The notes: generated by a model not told the origin, from the letters alone. Shown: positions 38,900-47,785, counted from the stretch's first letter. The stretch is 64,000 nucleotides of DNA from an uncultured Pelagibacteraceae bacterium (GCA_902626645.1 CACOGC010000005.1:1-64000), one strand, 5' to 3'. A program made the numbers and translations.

Positions 38900-40000
38900 T
38901 TGCTCTTTAACAAAGTGTCTTCAAAATTTTTATATATAAAGAGAATTTTCCCAGGTGTTACTTTAGCATTAGTCTTTTTTCTATTTTCACAAGGTATAAA
39001 TAATGTTTTAGCAATTGAAATTTTTGGAACTCCAAAGAGTCCAATATCAACAGTTCTAATTGCAATTCTTCTTGGAATTTTAATGGGAAATGCTTTTACT
39101 CCAAGACCCGGTATGATGGTTGGACTAGACTTTACCCAACAATATATTTTAAAACTTGGAATTATTTGTTTAGGGATAAGATTAAGTTTTGAGGAATTTA
39201 TTAAATTTGGTTCAATTGCTATACCACTAATAATTGTTTGTATAATAGGTGTATTAATCTTAATTAAACTCTTAATTAAAAAAGTCTCTATATCCTCAAA
39301 AATGTCATATCTTATAGCAATAGGCACAAGTGTTTGTGGCGCAACAGCAATTGTTGCAACGGCACCAGTAATAAATGCAAAAAAAACTGAAATTGCTTAT
39401 GCTATTGCGAATATAACTTTATTTGGTGTAATTGCGATGATTGCCTATCCTTATTTTGCGGAGTGGTACTTTAATAATGAGGATCTTAAGGCGGGTCTTT
39501 TTCTTGGAACTTCTATTCATGAAACATCACAAGTAGCTGCAGCTGGTCTAATTTATGATCAGCAATTTAATAGTCCTGAAACTCTTAACGTTGCAACAGT
39601 GACAAAGTTGATAAGAAATACTTTTTTAGTAATAATGATACCTCTATTCGCTTTTTTATATAACAGAGGCGAAGTAAAAAATAAGAGTTATTCAATTTTT
39701 GACATATTCCCATATTTCGTTCTTGGTTTCATAGGAATGATTTTAGTAAGAAACGTTGGGGACCAAATATTTTCAAATGAAAATGAAAATTATTTTATTT
39801 GGATGAGTACAATTGAATATTTAAAGATTTTAGCAACAACATTTTTAACAATGGCGATGGCTGCAGTTGGTATTTCTATAAATCTTAGTGAATTGAAATC
39901 TATGGGTTATAAACCATTTGTCGTAGGATTTATTGCTGCTGTGACTGTGGGGATTATAAGTCTAATTTATATTGAAACTTTATCTAAATTTTTTATTTAG
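38900..40000 (+). CDS. YeiH/UPF0324 family putative sulfate or sulfite exporter
   Basis: Inner-membrane protein with about ten segments, 366 residues. Motifs GILMGNAFTPRPGMMVGLDF near residue 58, LAIGTSVCGATAIVATAPVI near 137 and GTSIHETSQVAAAG near 202 are those of the YeiH family. The start is a TTG at 38900, six bases after suyB; GTG at 38915 is an alternative. Position after suyAB suggests release of sulfite or sulfate made by sulfonate cleavage. Confidence 0.85.
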   Translation: MLFNKVSSKFLYIKRIFPGVTLALVFFLFSQGINNVLAIEIFGTPKSPISTVLIAILLGILMGNAFTPRPGMMVGLDFTQQYILKLGIICLGIRLSFEEFIKFGSIAIPLIIVCIIGVLILIKLLIKKVSISSKMSYLIAIGTSVCGATAIVATAPVINAKKTEIAYAIANITLFGVIAMIAYPYFAEWYFNNEDLKAGLFLGTSIHETSQVAAAGLIYDQQFNSPETLNVATVTKLIRNTFLVIMIPLFAFLYNRGEVKNKSYSIFDIFPYFVLGFIGMILVRNVGDQIFSNENENYFIWMSTIEYLKILATTFLTMAMAAVGISINLSELKSMGYKPFVVGFIAAVTVGIISLIYIETLSKFFI

Positions 40001-41087
40001 ATTGTTTGGCAGCTTTATTAAAATATTTTTTTCTTAAATCAGAAAGAAACCTTCTTATAAATGCAGCAGCAACTCCAAGTGCAACAGCAAAAAATATAGA
40101 GAACAATCCATAAGCTATAGGCATTTCTGCTGAAAATTTTTGAACAAGTATGGAGAGAGGAGTTAAATCTTCTTTGCTTGCTTTTCCTATTCCATTCATT
40201 GCATGTTCAGCAAAAAAAGTGTCATAAGCAATAGCGATACCAACTATCAATAGTAAAATTGCTAATAGCGCTTTTAGTCCTGAACTTTCAATAGATTGAC
40301 CAAGTTTTTGTCCTGTTTGCACTCCAATAATTGAGCCAACAACTAATAAAAATACTAAAACTAAATCGATCGAGCCATAGTTAAATGCATGTAAAAAAGT
40401 AACTATTACACTTACAAATATTGTTACAAACAAAGATGTTCCGGGCACCAATCTTGTTGGCATCCCAATTATATAAATCATCGCTGGAACTAGTATAAAT
40501 GCTCCACCAATTCCCATTATCGCTGCGATAAAACCAACAAATAATCCAATTATGATTGGTGTAAACGCACTTTCATATAACTTTGATTTTGGGAACCGCA
40601 TTCTTAATGGCAATCCATGTATCCAATAATGAACGTGAAGTTTCTTTTTTGTAGTAATATTTTTTTTGGCTTTATCTATTTCACCTAAGCTTTCAACCAA
40701 CATTAGAGTTCCAATAATTGCAAGTATGTACATGTAGGCAAGTGATATTACGGTATCTATTTTTCCTATTCCTTTAAAATACGTGAAGGTATAAATACCT
40801 AATAAAGTTCCTATCGCACCTCCTATCACAATTATAAAACCCATTTTATAATCTAAAGTATTCTTTAAATAATGTGTTGTTGATCCTGAAACAGATGTCG
40901 CTAAAATATTATTTGCCTCGTTAGCAACTGCATAAGCTGGTGGAACTCCTAAAAAAATTAAAAAGGGTGTCATTAAAAATCCACCGCCAACGCCAAATAA
41001 TCCTGACAAAATACCAACTAATGCACTTAATAAAATTATTTCAAGAGCACTTATATATACTTGGGCTATTGGTAAAAATACTTCCAT
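39993..41087 (-). CDS. tauE: TauE/SafE (DUF81) family sulfite exporter
   Basis: A 364-residue inner-membrane protein, about nine segments. It has the repeated DUF81 motif: GILSGLFGVGGGFLMTPFLIF near residue 24 and GFIAAIMGIGGAFILVPAMI near residue 185. A polar insert (residues 140-175) separates the halves and there is a charged C-terminus. It is the last gene of the minus-strand run beginning with aprM, and converges with YeiH with eight bases overlap. TauE proteins export sulfite during C2 sulfonate breakdown. Confidence 0.85.
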   Translation of the reverse strand: MEVFLPIAQVYISALEIILLSALVGILSGLFGVGGGFLMTPFLIFLGVPPAYAVANEANNILATSVSGSTTHYLKNTLDYKMGFIIVIGGAIGTLLGIYTFTYFKGIGKIDTVISLAYMYILAIIGTLMLVESLGEIDKAKKNITTKKKLHVHYWIHGLPLRMRFPKSKLYESAFTPIIIGLFVGFIAAIMGIGGAFILVPAMIYIIGMPTRLVPGTSLFVTIFVSVIVTFLHAFNYGSIDLVLVFLLVVGSIIGVQTGQKLGQSIESSGLKALLAILLLIVGIAIAYDTFFAEHAMNGIGKASKEDLTPLSILVQKFSAEMPIAYGLFSIFFAVALGVAAAFIRRFLSDLRKKYFNKAAKQSK

Positions 41088-41113
41088 TTAAAAAATGGAA
41101 CTTTAAATTTTAA

Positions 41114-41251
41114 TTATTTAAAAGTTAAAAAAGTTCCAACAATTATTACACCCCAGCAAGCTAAAATAGCTGAAAAGATCCCTGTCTTAATAAATGCTGT
41201 TTTGTGGTTATAGATTTTTTGGGGGACTTTTTTTATATTTGAAAGGCGCAT
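41114..41251 (-). CDS. Small membrane peptide (45 residues) between apr genes and tauE
   Basis: ATG at 41251 to TAA at 41114. The N-terminal half is polar and basic (MRLSNIKKVPQKIYNHKTAF); the second half is one hydrophobic helix (GIFSAILACWGVIIVGTFL). It starts 67 bases after the 116-residue gene and ends 26 bases before tauE, all on one strand. Unknown; it may be a small partner of the exporter. Confidence 0.55.
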   Translation of the reverse strand: MRLSNIKKVPQKIYNHKTAFIKTGIFSAILACWGVIIVGTFLTFK

Positions 41252-41318
41252 CTAATTCCTCAATAACACCAGACTAAAAATTGTCAAACTTAATTTAAAA
41301 AAAAATGATTTTTTTGGA

Positions 41319-41669
41319 TCAATATATTGTTGCGCCGAAGACTTTAATCTCACCATCCTCAACACCAAGCACTAGCCTTCCAAGGAACTCCCCTGGGATT
41401 TCTTTATTAGTTTGCTTAATTAGAACTGTGATATGCTCCCCTCTCCTCAAAGTACCGAATGGTTCATAAGTTTCTTTTAAATTTGTTATAAGTTTGTTAT
41501 TTGCCCATTGTTTTCCAAGTTCTACCTCATTAGCTCCAAACAGCATCTGGGTAGAAAAATCTCTTGTAAAGCCGCCATAATCTCTCATGTTTGATGATTT
41601 GACTAAATTATCCCAAAGAGGCTTTCCTATTTCAAAAATTTCCTCATCAGATTTTGATAACAGATCCAT
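41319..41669 (-). CDS. Unknown 116-residue protein in the apr cluster
   Basis: Soluble, no signal peptide. It begins MDLLSKSDEEIFEIGKPLWD and has YGGFTRDFSTQMLFGANEVE near residue 35 and LRRGEHITVLIKQ near 77. It ends in two beta strands (EFLGRLVLGVEDGEIKVFGATIY). The helix-then-sheet plan recalls an NTF2-like fold, but I do not recognise the family. It lies 23 bases after aprA on the same strand, so a role in sulfite oxidation or handling is a contextual inference. Confidence 0.7.
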   Translation of the reverse strand: MDLLSKSDEEIFEIGKPLWDNLVKSSNMRDYGGFTRDFSTQMLFGANEVELGKQWANNKLITNLKETYEPFGTLRRGEHITVLIKQTNKEIPGEFLGRLVLGVEDGEIKVFGATIY

Positions 41670-41692
41670 AGAAATTACTCTTTAAATATAAA

Positions 41693-43552
41693 TTATGAAG
41701 CTTTCTTTTTCTCTTTTTCGTCAACGATATGATAGACAGGTACTTTCTCTAATGAAAATTTCCCAGTTTTTGGATCTCTTCTTGATACAGTAAGACAATG
41801 CCAATTATCATCATCAAGTTTCATGAAATCTCCCCTGTAATAATAACCAGGCCAACGAGTTTCTTCTCTAAATAAAGTATGTTCAGTTACACACTGAGAG
41901 GTAAGAGCTCTATGTTTTAACTCCCAGGCTCTCATTAATTGATGATAATCTTCAGCACCAACATTCTCTAAATCTTCTTGAAGCCAATCTAATAACTCCA
42001 ATCCTCTTTTTAGCAAATTTCCATTAGTCATATAATTTGATGTAATTCCACCTACATACTCATCCATAATCTTCTGAAGTCTTTGTAGACCTTGTATTGG
42101 TGAAATGTAACTAGGTGAAACTGTACCACCAGTTATTTCATTTTGAGCTATTGTGTAATTATCTAAAGGTTTATAAATGGCTTTTTTAAAATCATCACAT
42201 TGTTTATCTGATACTTTAATTCCTTTAGCTTTTTGATCCTCAATATATTTTACTGCAGCTTTTGCAGCCAATCTACCTTCTGTAAATGAGCCAGATGAAA
42301 ATTTATGAGCACTACCACCAACTGTATCACCAGCTCCGAATAGACCATTTATAGTTAACATTCTATTATAGCCCCAAAAATATTCTGGTGGAGAAAGATC
42401 TTCTGGCCCGCTTACCCACGCTCCTGAGCAAGTTGCATGTGAACCCATTACGTATGGTTCTGAAGTAGTTAATTCTGGATTTGTATATTTAGGATCAATG
42501 TTTTGTGATGCCCAAACTACAGCTTGACCAACAGTCATACCTAAAAAGTTTTCCCAACCTACTGTTTCTAAATGAGGATCCTGAAAAGCTTCTGTAGTGA
42601 CCATATGAATTGGTCCGCCCCCTGCAGCAACTTCTTGAATAAATGCATGATTTCTTAAACATGTTGGAGTTGGGTGATGATCTATATATTCTCCAACTAA
42701 TTCCTTAGTTTGATCATACCATTTCTTCTCATAGTTTTCTCCATTAGCGTTTTGCGTATAAGTTTTTAAATGTAAAAAATAAGCTCCAACTGGACCATAT
42801 CCATCTTTAAATCTACATAAAACAATTCTATTTTCCATCTGAGTCATCTTTGCACCTGCGGCTATAGGTAGTGCATAAGCTGAACCATTGCTCCATGGAG
42901 CGTACCAAGTCCTACCCATACCCTCTCCAACTGCTCTTGGTTTAAAAATATGTGAAGCTCCACCAGCTGCTACAATAACTGTCTTTGATCTAAACACATG
43001 GAAATCTCCTGTTCTCATATTAAAACCGACGGCTCCACCAATTCTATTCTCTTGGGACTCATCCATTAATAAATGGGTAACCATAATTCTATTATAAATT
43101 TTATCTGCTGATTTTTTTGCAGCCTCTGCTACGATAGGTTTATAACTTTCCCCATGTATCATGATTTGCCACTTACCTTCTCTTAAGTATCTTCCGGTCT
43201 TCTCATTTTTCATCATTGGCAAACCCCACTCATCAAACATATGAACTGTTGAGTCAACATGACGAGCCATATCGTAACCTAAATCTTCTCTAACCATTCC
43301 CATTAAATCATTACGAGCATATCTTACGTGATCTTCAGGTTGATTTTCATCCCATTGCATTCCCATATAGCAATTTATTGCATAAAGACCTTGGGCTACT
43401 GCTCCACTTCTATCGATGTTTGCTTTTTCAACGCATATAATTTTTAGGTCTCTACCCCAATGTCTGGCTTCAAATGTGGCACCTGTTCCAGCCATACCAC
43501 CACCAACAACTAATACATCACATTCCTCGTAATGAGTTTTGTGCTTTGCCAT
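41693..43552 (-). CDS. aprA: Adenylylsulfate reductase alpha subunit
   Basis: FAD subunit of the APS reductase complex, 619 residues. It starts with the FAD-binding fold CDVLVVGGGMAGTGATFEARHWG near residue 10. VEKANIDRSGAVAQGLYAIN near 40 is the AprA signature. Residues of the active-site region include MGSHATCSGAWVSG near 358. AprAB interconverts sulfite plus AMP and APS. In this cluster, with exporters and xsc/suyAB, it probably runs in the oxidative direction on sulfite. No sat is seen in the window. Start overlaps aprB by one base. Confidence 0.96.
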   Translation of the reverse strand: MAKHKTHYEECDVLVVGGGMAGTGATFEARHWGRDLKIICVEKANIDRSGAVAQGLYAINCYMGMQWDENQPEDHVRYARNDLMGMVREDLGYDMARHVDSTVHMFDEWGLPMMKNEKTGRYLREGKWQIMIHGESYKPIVAEAAKKSADKIYNRIMVTHLLMDESQENRIGGAVGFNMRTGDFHVFRSKTVIVAAGGASHIFKPRAVGEGMGRTWYAPWSNGSAYALPIAAGAKMTQMENRIVLCRFKDGYGPVGAYFLHLKTYTQNANGENYEKKWYDQTKELVGEYIDHHPTPTCLRNHAFIQEVAAGGGPIHMVTTEAFQDPHLETVGWENFLGMTVGQAVVWASQNIDPKYTNPELTTSEPYVMGSHATCSGAWVSGPEDLSPPEYFWGYNRMLTINGLFGAGDTVGGSAHKFSSGSFTEGRLAAKAAVKYIEDQKAKGIKVSDKQCDDFKKAIYKPLDNYTIAQNEITGGTVSPSYISPIQGLQRLQKIMDEYVGGITSNYMTNGNLLKRGLELLDWLQEDLENVGAEDYHQLMRAWELKHRALTSQCVTEHTLFREETRWPGYYYRGDFMKLDDDNWHCLTVSRRDPKTGKFSLEKVPVYHIVDEKEKKKAS

Positions 43553-44022
43553 TAATAATAAACTCCCTTTTTAAAAGACTCTTTAGGGACTGATGGTAAT
43601 TCTTTATTTGTATTCAAACCTTCTGGCTCACTATATAACCTTTGTGAATTTATCTCTCCTTGATTAGGTGTATCTCCTTCAGCGAGTTTAGGAATAAATT
43701 TTCCCCAAGGTTTTGTTGTTATAGGTGAGACAAAGTTTTTTTCAGTACCATTTCTAAATTTTATTTTCCATGAGATTGTGCCTTTTTCTTCTTCTCTTCT
43801 TACTCTCACGCTATGTCCCATTGGAGCAAAATCAGCGTAACCTCTTACATCGATTGCATGATTAGGACATGCTTTAACACATGAATAGCACTCCCAACAA
43901 AAATTTGGTTCGATATTTTTTGCTCTTCTAATATTTTCATCGATGTGCATGATATCTGAAGGGCATATATCAACACAATGACCACAGCCATCGCATCTTG
44001 TCATGTATACAAAAGTTGACAT
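43552..44022 (-). CDS. aprB: Adenylylsulfate reductase beta subunit (two 4Fe-4S)
   Basis: Electron-transfer subunit, 156 residues. The two cluster motifs are CDGCGHCVDICPSDIMHI near residue 10 and CWECYSCVKACPNHAIDV near 42. A C-terminal tail after residue 85 wraps the alpha subunit in known structures. It sits between aprM and aprA with a one-base overlap to aprA. Confidence 0.96.
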   Translation of the reverse strand: MSTFVYMTRCDGCGHCVDICPSDIMHIDENIRRAKNIEPNFCWECYSCVKACPNHAIDVRGYADFAPMGHSVRVRREEEKGTISWKIKFRNGTEKNFVSPITTKPWGKFIPKLAEGDTPNQGEINSQRLYSEPEGLNTNKELPSVPKESFKKGVYY

Positions 44023-44054
44023 ATTTTTATTTTTCTCCTCTTTCTATTAGCATA

Positions 44055-44849
44055 TTAATAATGTTTTGGCTCTTCTCTTTTTATACCCAGGCCAAATTGT
44101 TCAGGTGCATCTGCTGGTGGTGGTAAATTATCTCTTGATCCATCAGCTTCAGCTAAATTTTTTTGAATAGCTGCACCAGGTTTGTAAAACATATGAGCGA
44201 ATTTAGACCAATAAACTCCACCAAACAAAATTAAATTAGATGCAACAAATAAAATAAAAAATAAATAAGAAAAACCCATTTGGCCGTTAAATTGAGTAAA
44301 TGACCAAGCTAAACCAAATGTTGAACATGCAAGTAAGGCTAGGACAAATAAATCTGCTTTAATAATTCTATACCAAGGATGTGCCTCTGCAGAAACATCA
44401 ACTCTTAAAAAAAACCAAAACCAATATCCACCCAAACAAGTTAAAATTGCTCCAACGTGCCAAAGCATTGACCATGTTTGTGAGTTTGATTTTTCAGCGC
44501 CTGTATAGCAGAAAACTAATACTACTGAAGATACCCAGAATAAAATTGTTCCATACATTCCAAGAACATGTGCAAGTCTCCTTTTACCAAGTCCAAGTTC
44601 CGAGGTTGTTCCAATATCTACTATTGTGGTCTTTGCAATTACTGAAACTTTTTCTCCAACACCTAATTTTTTTGTTGCTGAAAGTTTTGCTTTCTTCGCA
44701 TTATTAAAAAAGTATGTAAGGTTTTTATGATGGATCATTTGGACAATTGTTCCAACTGCAATTAATAAGATCATCGCAACAATAAAAGACTGCATTGCAA
44801 GTGGTGGAATTGTTTCTGATAAAATTGAAAAAGGATTATTACTTAACAT
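44055..44849 (-). CDS. aprM: APS reductase membrane anchor
   Basis: A 264-residue membrane protein, about five to six segments, first gene of aprM-aprB-aprA. Conserved His and Arg near membrane segments (LAHVLGMYGTILFWVSSVV; SMLWHVGAILTCLGGYWFWF) suggest haem b or quinone contact. AprM-type anchors link AprAB to the respiratory chain in SAR11 and some sulfur oxidisers, in place of QmoABC. A -35-like TTGACC and a palindrome lie upstream. Confidence 0.85.
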   Translation of the reverse strand: MLSNNPFSILSETIPPLAMQSFIVAMILLIAVGTIVQMIHHKNLTYFFNNAKKAKLSATKKLGVGEKVSVIAKTTIVDIGTTSELGLGKRRLAHVLGMYGTILFWVSSVVLVFCYTGAEKSNSQTWSMLWHVGAILTCLGGYWFWFFLRVDVSAEAHPWYRIIKADLFVLALLACSTFGLAWSFTQFNGQMGFSYLFFILFVASNLILFGGVYWSKFAHMFYKPGAAIQKNLAEADGSRDNLPPPADAPEQFGLGIKREEPKHY

Positions 44850-44887
44850 TTCCGCCTTTTGTTAAATTTTGATTTAACTCTATATAT

Positions 44888-44922
44888 GTTGAATTTAAAG
44901 TTCAACCTCAAACTGCGGTCAA
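44888..44922 (-). promoter_or_regulatory. Candidate apr promoter with 19-bp palindrome
   Basis: On the minus strand TTGACC (44922-44917), 17 bases, then TTTAAA (44899-44894) form a sigma-70-like pair about 45-75 bases upstream of aprM. The -10 region is covered by the palindrome GTTGAATTTAAAGTTCAAC (44888-44906) with one mismatch in its arms. A repressor bound there would block transcription. Confidence 0.45.
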
Positions 44923-44940
44923 TTTGTCTTTTATAACAAG

Positions 44941-45339
44941 CTAATTATTTCTTTTATAATGTTGTTTGTTTGGAATGACTGATCTCACTCCACCTTGAGG
45001 ATTGTCAACATCTCCATCTCTTCGAGGAATCAAGTGAAAATGACAATGTAAAATTGATTGACCCGAAACTTTTCCAATATTTGTTCCTAAATTAAATCCT
45101 TTAACTGATGAATCTTTATTTATAATCTCTATTTTTATGATTTTTATTAAGTCATTACATGCAACTAATTCATTATCAGATAAATCAAAATAATCTTTAA
45201 TGTGTCTTTTGGGTATAATTAGGCAATGATGTTTTGAAACAGGGTAAGAATCATAACTTGCATAAGCTAGGTCGTTTTCATGAGCGCATCCGCTTTTTTT
45301 GATATCACAAAATAGACAGGGATTATTTGGATCTTTCAT
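44941..45339 (-). CDS. HIT family protein
   Basis: Histidine-triad nucleotide-binding hydrolase or transferase, 132 residues. The triad appears as HCHFHLIPR near residue 100. The N-terminus has CLFCDIKKSGC, a possible zinc site. It follows pabC by three bases and is the last gene of the pab run, though its activity (dinucleotide or aminoacyl-AMP hydrolysis) is not obviously linked to folate. Confidence 0.88.
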   Translation of the reverse strand: MKDPNNPCLFCDIKKSGCAHENDLAYASYDSYPVSKHHCLIIPKRHIKDYFDLSDNELVACNDLIKIIKIEIINKDSSVKGFNLGTNIGKVSGQSILHCHFHLIPRRDGDVDNPQGGVRSVIPNKQHYKRNN

Positions 45340-45342
45340 GCA

Positions 45343-46116
45343 CTAAAATTTATAGGGGTTACATTTATCTACAACAGCGTCATAGTGTTTTGAAAGATCC
45401 TTATATTTATTTAAATTTCTTCTCCTCCAACTAATTTCATTTATTGTTCTAACTGATGTAACTCCTTTTCCAGAGCCTAATAATAATATTTCATCATAAT
45501 CATGGATCTCTTTTAAAAGGATATCTTTTTTTGTTATTCTTTTTATTTTTGTTTTAAAAAATCTAAAAGTATTTCCCTCATAATAATCCTTTTTGGGTGT
45601 AAAAAACTTTTGATCTTTAACAAATAATAAATTTGAGGTTCCAGTTTCTAATAATTTCTTATTGGATACCAATGCAATATCTGATCGAGAGTTATCCATT
45701 TTATTCAGATAAGATAAGATTTTTTTATATTTTAGATTTTTAAATTTTGGTTTTTCTCTTTTTAATTTTATTAACTTTAAATTAAAATTTAATTTTGGTT
45801 TGACTCTTTTTCTTAAAGATATTGATATGATTTTCTTATTTATAGCAATTCTCAGTAGATGATTATATTTTCTTTTTTTGGATAAATTTTTATCAATTAT
45901 TTTTAGAATATCTGTCTTTAAAGATTTCTTTTTTATTTGATATCTTTTTAAAGATAAAATTAAATTTTTTAAATGATTATCAAGAAATAAAATTTTAGCT
46001 GGTTTACCAAAAATCCACATCGTTGTAAAAATTCCATGATCTCCCCAAAGATCTTCAAATTCGATTTGTTTTAAATCTTTAAGCTGATAAGATTTTTTTA
46101 ATAAGTAAGTTGCCAT
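45343..46116 (-). CDS. pabC: Aminodeoxychorismate lyase (class IV aminotransferase)
   Basis: PLP enzyme that releases pyruvate from 4-amino-4-deoxychorismate to give p-aminobenzoate, 257 residues. GDHGIFTTM near residue 24 is the diverged GDGxFET block. FKNLKYKKILSYL near 122 is the likely catalytic Lys region, and LLETGTSNLLFVKDQKFFTP near 155 the PLP-phosphate block. Sequence is Lys-rich and diverged. The start overlaps pabA by 38 bases, and the early conserved block supports this start. Confidence 0.8.
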   Translation of the reverse strand: MATYLLKKSYQLKDLKQIEFEDLWGDHGIFTTMWIFGKPAKILFLDNHLKNLILSLKRYQIKKKSLKTDILKIIDKNLSKKRKYNHLLRIAINKKIISISLRKRVKPKLNFNLKLIKLKREKPKFKNLKYKKILSYLNKMDNSRSDIALVSNKKLLETGTSNLLFVKDQKFFTPKKDYYEGNTFRFFKTKIKRITKKDILLKEIHDYDEILLLGSGKGVTSVRTINEISWRRRNLNKYKDLSKHYDAVVDKCNPYKF

Positions 46117-46636
46117 TGATTGTTAAAAAAGATTCAGGGTGAAATTGAAATCCATAAATTTTTTCTTTATTATTTTCAAAAGCCATTGCTACTTTTGAAT
46201 TTAAACATCTCATAGTTATCTCAAAATTATTAGATTTGAAAGGTTCTTTTAATTTTAAGGAATGATACCTTCCTACTTTAAATATCTTTCCTTTTTGAAA
46301 CAAAGATTTGTTATTAACTACTTGAATATTTGATTGATAACCATGGTATATCTTTTTTTGCTCAATAATTTTTGCACCTTCACAAAAAAGAATGTGTTGA
46401 AATCCTAAGCAAATTCCAATCATTTTTTTTTTTCCTTTAAATTTTTTATAAATTTTAGTGGTAATTGGATAATTTTTTGGACTACCTGGTCCTGGTGAAA
46501 AAACTATTGTTGATGCCTGTTTAATTTTTTTTTCACTTACTTTATTATAATTATCGCACTCAACTTTATCGAATAAAGCAAGCTGATGAACAACATTATG
46601 AGTAAATGAGTCATTATGATCAATTACGTAAATCAT
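46079..46636 (-). CDS. pabA: Aminodeoxychorismate synthase glutaminase subunit
   Basis: Class I glutamine amidotransferase, 185 residues, supplying ammonia to PabB. Nucleophile elbow MIGICLGFQHILF near residue 72 (GxCxG; the usual His after Gly is Phe here), and the catalytic His-Glu in GFQFHPESFLT near 163. It shares one base with the pabB stop and overlaps pabC. The same subunit may serve anthranilate synthase. Confidence 0.88.
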   Translation of the reverse strand: MIYVIDHNDSFTHNVVHQLALFDKVECDNYNKVSEKKIKQASTIVFSPGPGSPKNYPITTKIYKKFKGKKKMIGICLGFQHILFCEGAKIIEQKKIYHGYQSNIQVVNNKSLFQKGKIFKVGRYHSLKLKEPFKSNNFEITMRCLNSKVAMAFENNKEKIYGFQFHPESFLTINGNLLIKKILSA

Positions 46637-47784
46637 TAAAATAATTCAATTAATGCTTTGGCTTTAATAAAGTTTTCGTTAAATTCATGATTGGCATTGC
46701 TATCTACAACTACACCAGAAGCAACTGAAATTTCAGAAATATTTTTATAATTTAATATTGATCTTATAATTATATTAAATCTCATATCACCATTAAATTT
46801 TATATAACCAAAGCTTCCAGTGTAAATATTTCTATTTTCCTTTTCCTGATTATTTAAAAGATTTAGTGTGCTTATCTTTGGACATCCAATTACAGAACCA
46901 CCTGGCATCATTGCTTTAATTATATCTAAATTTTTTATATTCTTTTTAAGTTTTCCACTAATTAGGCTTACGTAATGAAAAAGATCTTTATATTCCTCAA
47001 CAATTTTTTGTTTAGACAGCTTTACGGAACCAACCTTACAAATTCTGGATAAATCATTTCTTTCCATATCTACTATCATATTGTGTTCTTTAGTTTCCTT
47101 TATGTTTTTTCTAAAATAATTTAATGCTTTTAATTTATTTAAATGCTTAGTTTTTTTGACAGTCCCAGCTATAGGTTTTGTAGATATATTGCTTCCTTTT
47201 TTTGTAATCAAATTTTCAGGAGAACAGCTTATTATTGAATAATTATTATCTTTAATCATAAAAGCTTCTGGTGCTAAATTTGTACTTGATAATCTTGAAA
47301 AAAAATCTAATGGATCAATTTTTGATTGAGTTTTATACTTTGTGCAGATTTTAATTTGATATGTTTCACCACTCTTTATTTTTTTCTTAAATCTATTAAA
47401 TATTTTTCTATAAGTTTTTCTACTGATATTGATTTTGAAGTTCCCTGACTCATAGCTTTTTTTGTTATATCTAAGGCTATTATTAAGTTTTATCTTTTTT
47501 TCTGGTTTATAAAAGATACCTTTTGGAAAATTAAAATTTTTTTGTTTTGGGACTTTGACATCAATCAAATTATTTAATAACTCATATCCAAAGAAACCTA
47601 TAAAAAGATCAGTATTTTTAGATTTATATCTATTTTTTTTATTTAAAAAACTTTTTATATTTTTATTACTTAAAACAATCTTTTGTGAAAAATTAGTATA
47701 AAGATCAAATCCTTTTTGAGATTTGTAAATAATATAAGGTTTTCCTGATTGATGTATTTCCGCTAATTGATTTAATCTATTCAA
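46636..47784 (-). CDS. pabB: Aminodeoxychorismate synthase component I (chorismate-binding)
   Basis: A 382-residue chorismate-utilising enzyme. Blocks seen: SGETYQIKICTKY near 130, ISCSPENLITKKGSNISTKPIAGTVKK near 185-215, IVDMERNDLSRICKVGSV near 235, and IKAMMPGGSVIGCPKISTL near 290. The PIAGT block has Ala where E. coli PabB has the Lys of PIKGT, the TrpE-like form. The run with pabA and pabC nevertheless points to p-aminobenzoate and folate. Confidence 0.85.
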   Translation of the reverse strand: MNRLNQLAEIHQSGKPYIIYKSQKGFDLYTNFSQKIVLSNKNIKSFLNKKNRYKSKNTDLFIGFFGYELLNNLIDVKVPKQKNFNFPKGIFYKPEKKIKLNNSLRYNKKSYESGNFKINISRKTYRKIFNRFKKKIKSGETYQIKICTKYKTQSKIDPLDFFSRLSSTNLAPEAFMIKDNNYSIISCSPENLITKKGSNISTKPIAGTVKKTKHLNKLKALNYFRKNIKETKEHNMIVDMERNDLSRICKVGSVKLSKQKIVEEYKDLFHYVSLISGKLKKNIKNLDIIKAMMPGGSVIGCPKISTLNLLNNQEKENRNIYTGSFGYIKFNGDMRFNIIIRSILNYKNISEISVASGVVVDSNANHEFNENFIKAKALIELF

Positions 47785-47785
47785 T

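Noticed and set aside
43552..43560. Possible frameshift at the aprA/aprB junction
   Set aside because: The one-base overlap is the same kind of TAATG coupling seen at other junctions; both proteins are full length with complete motifs.
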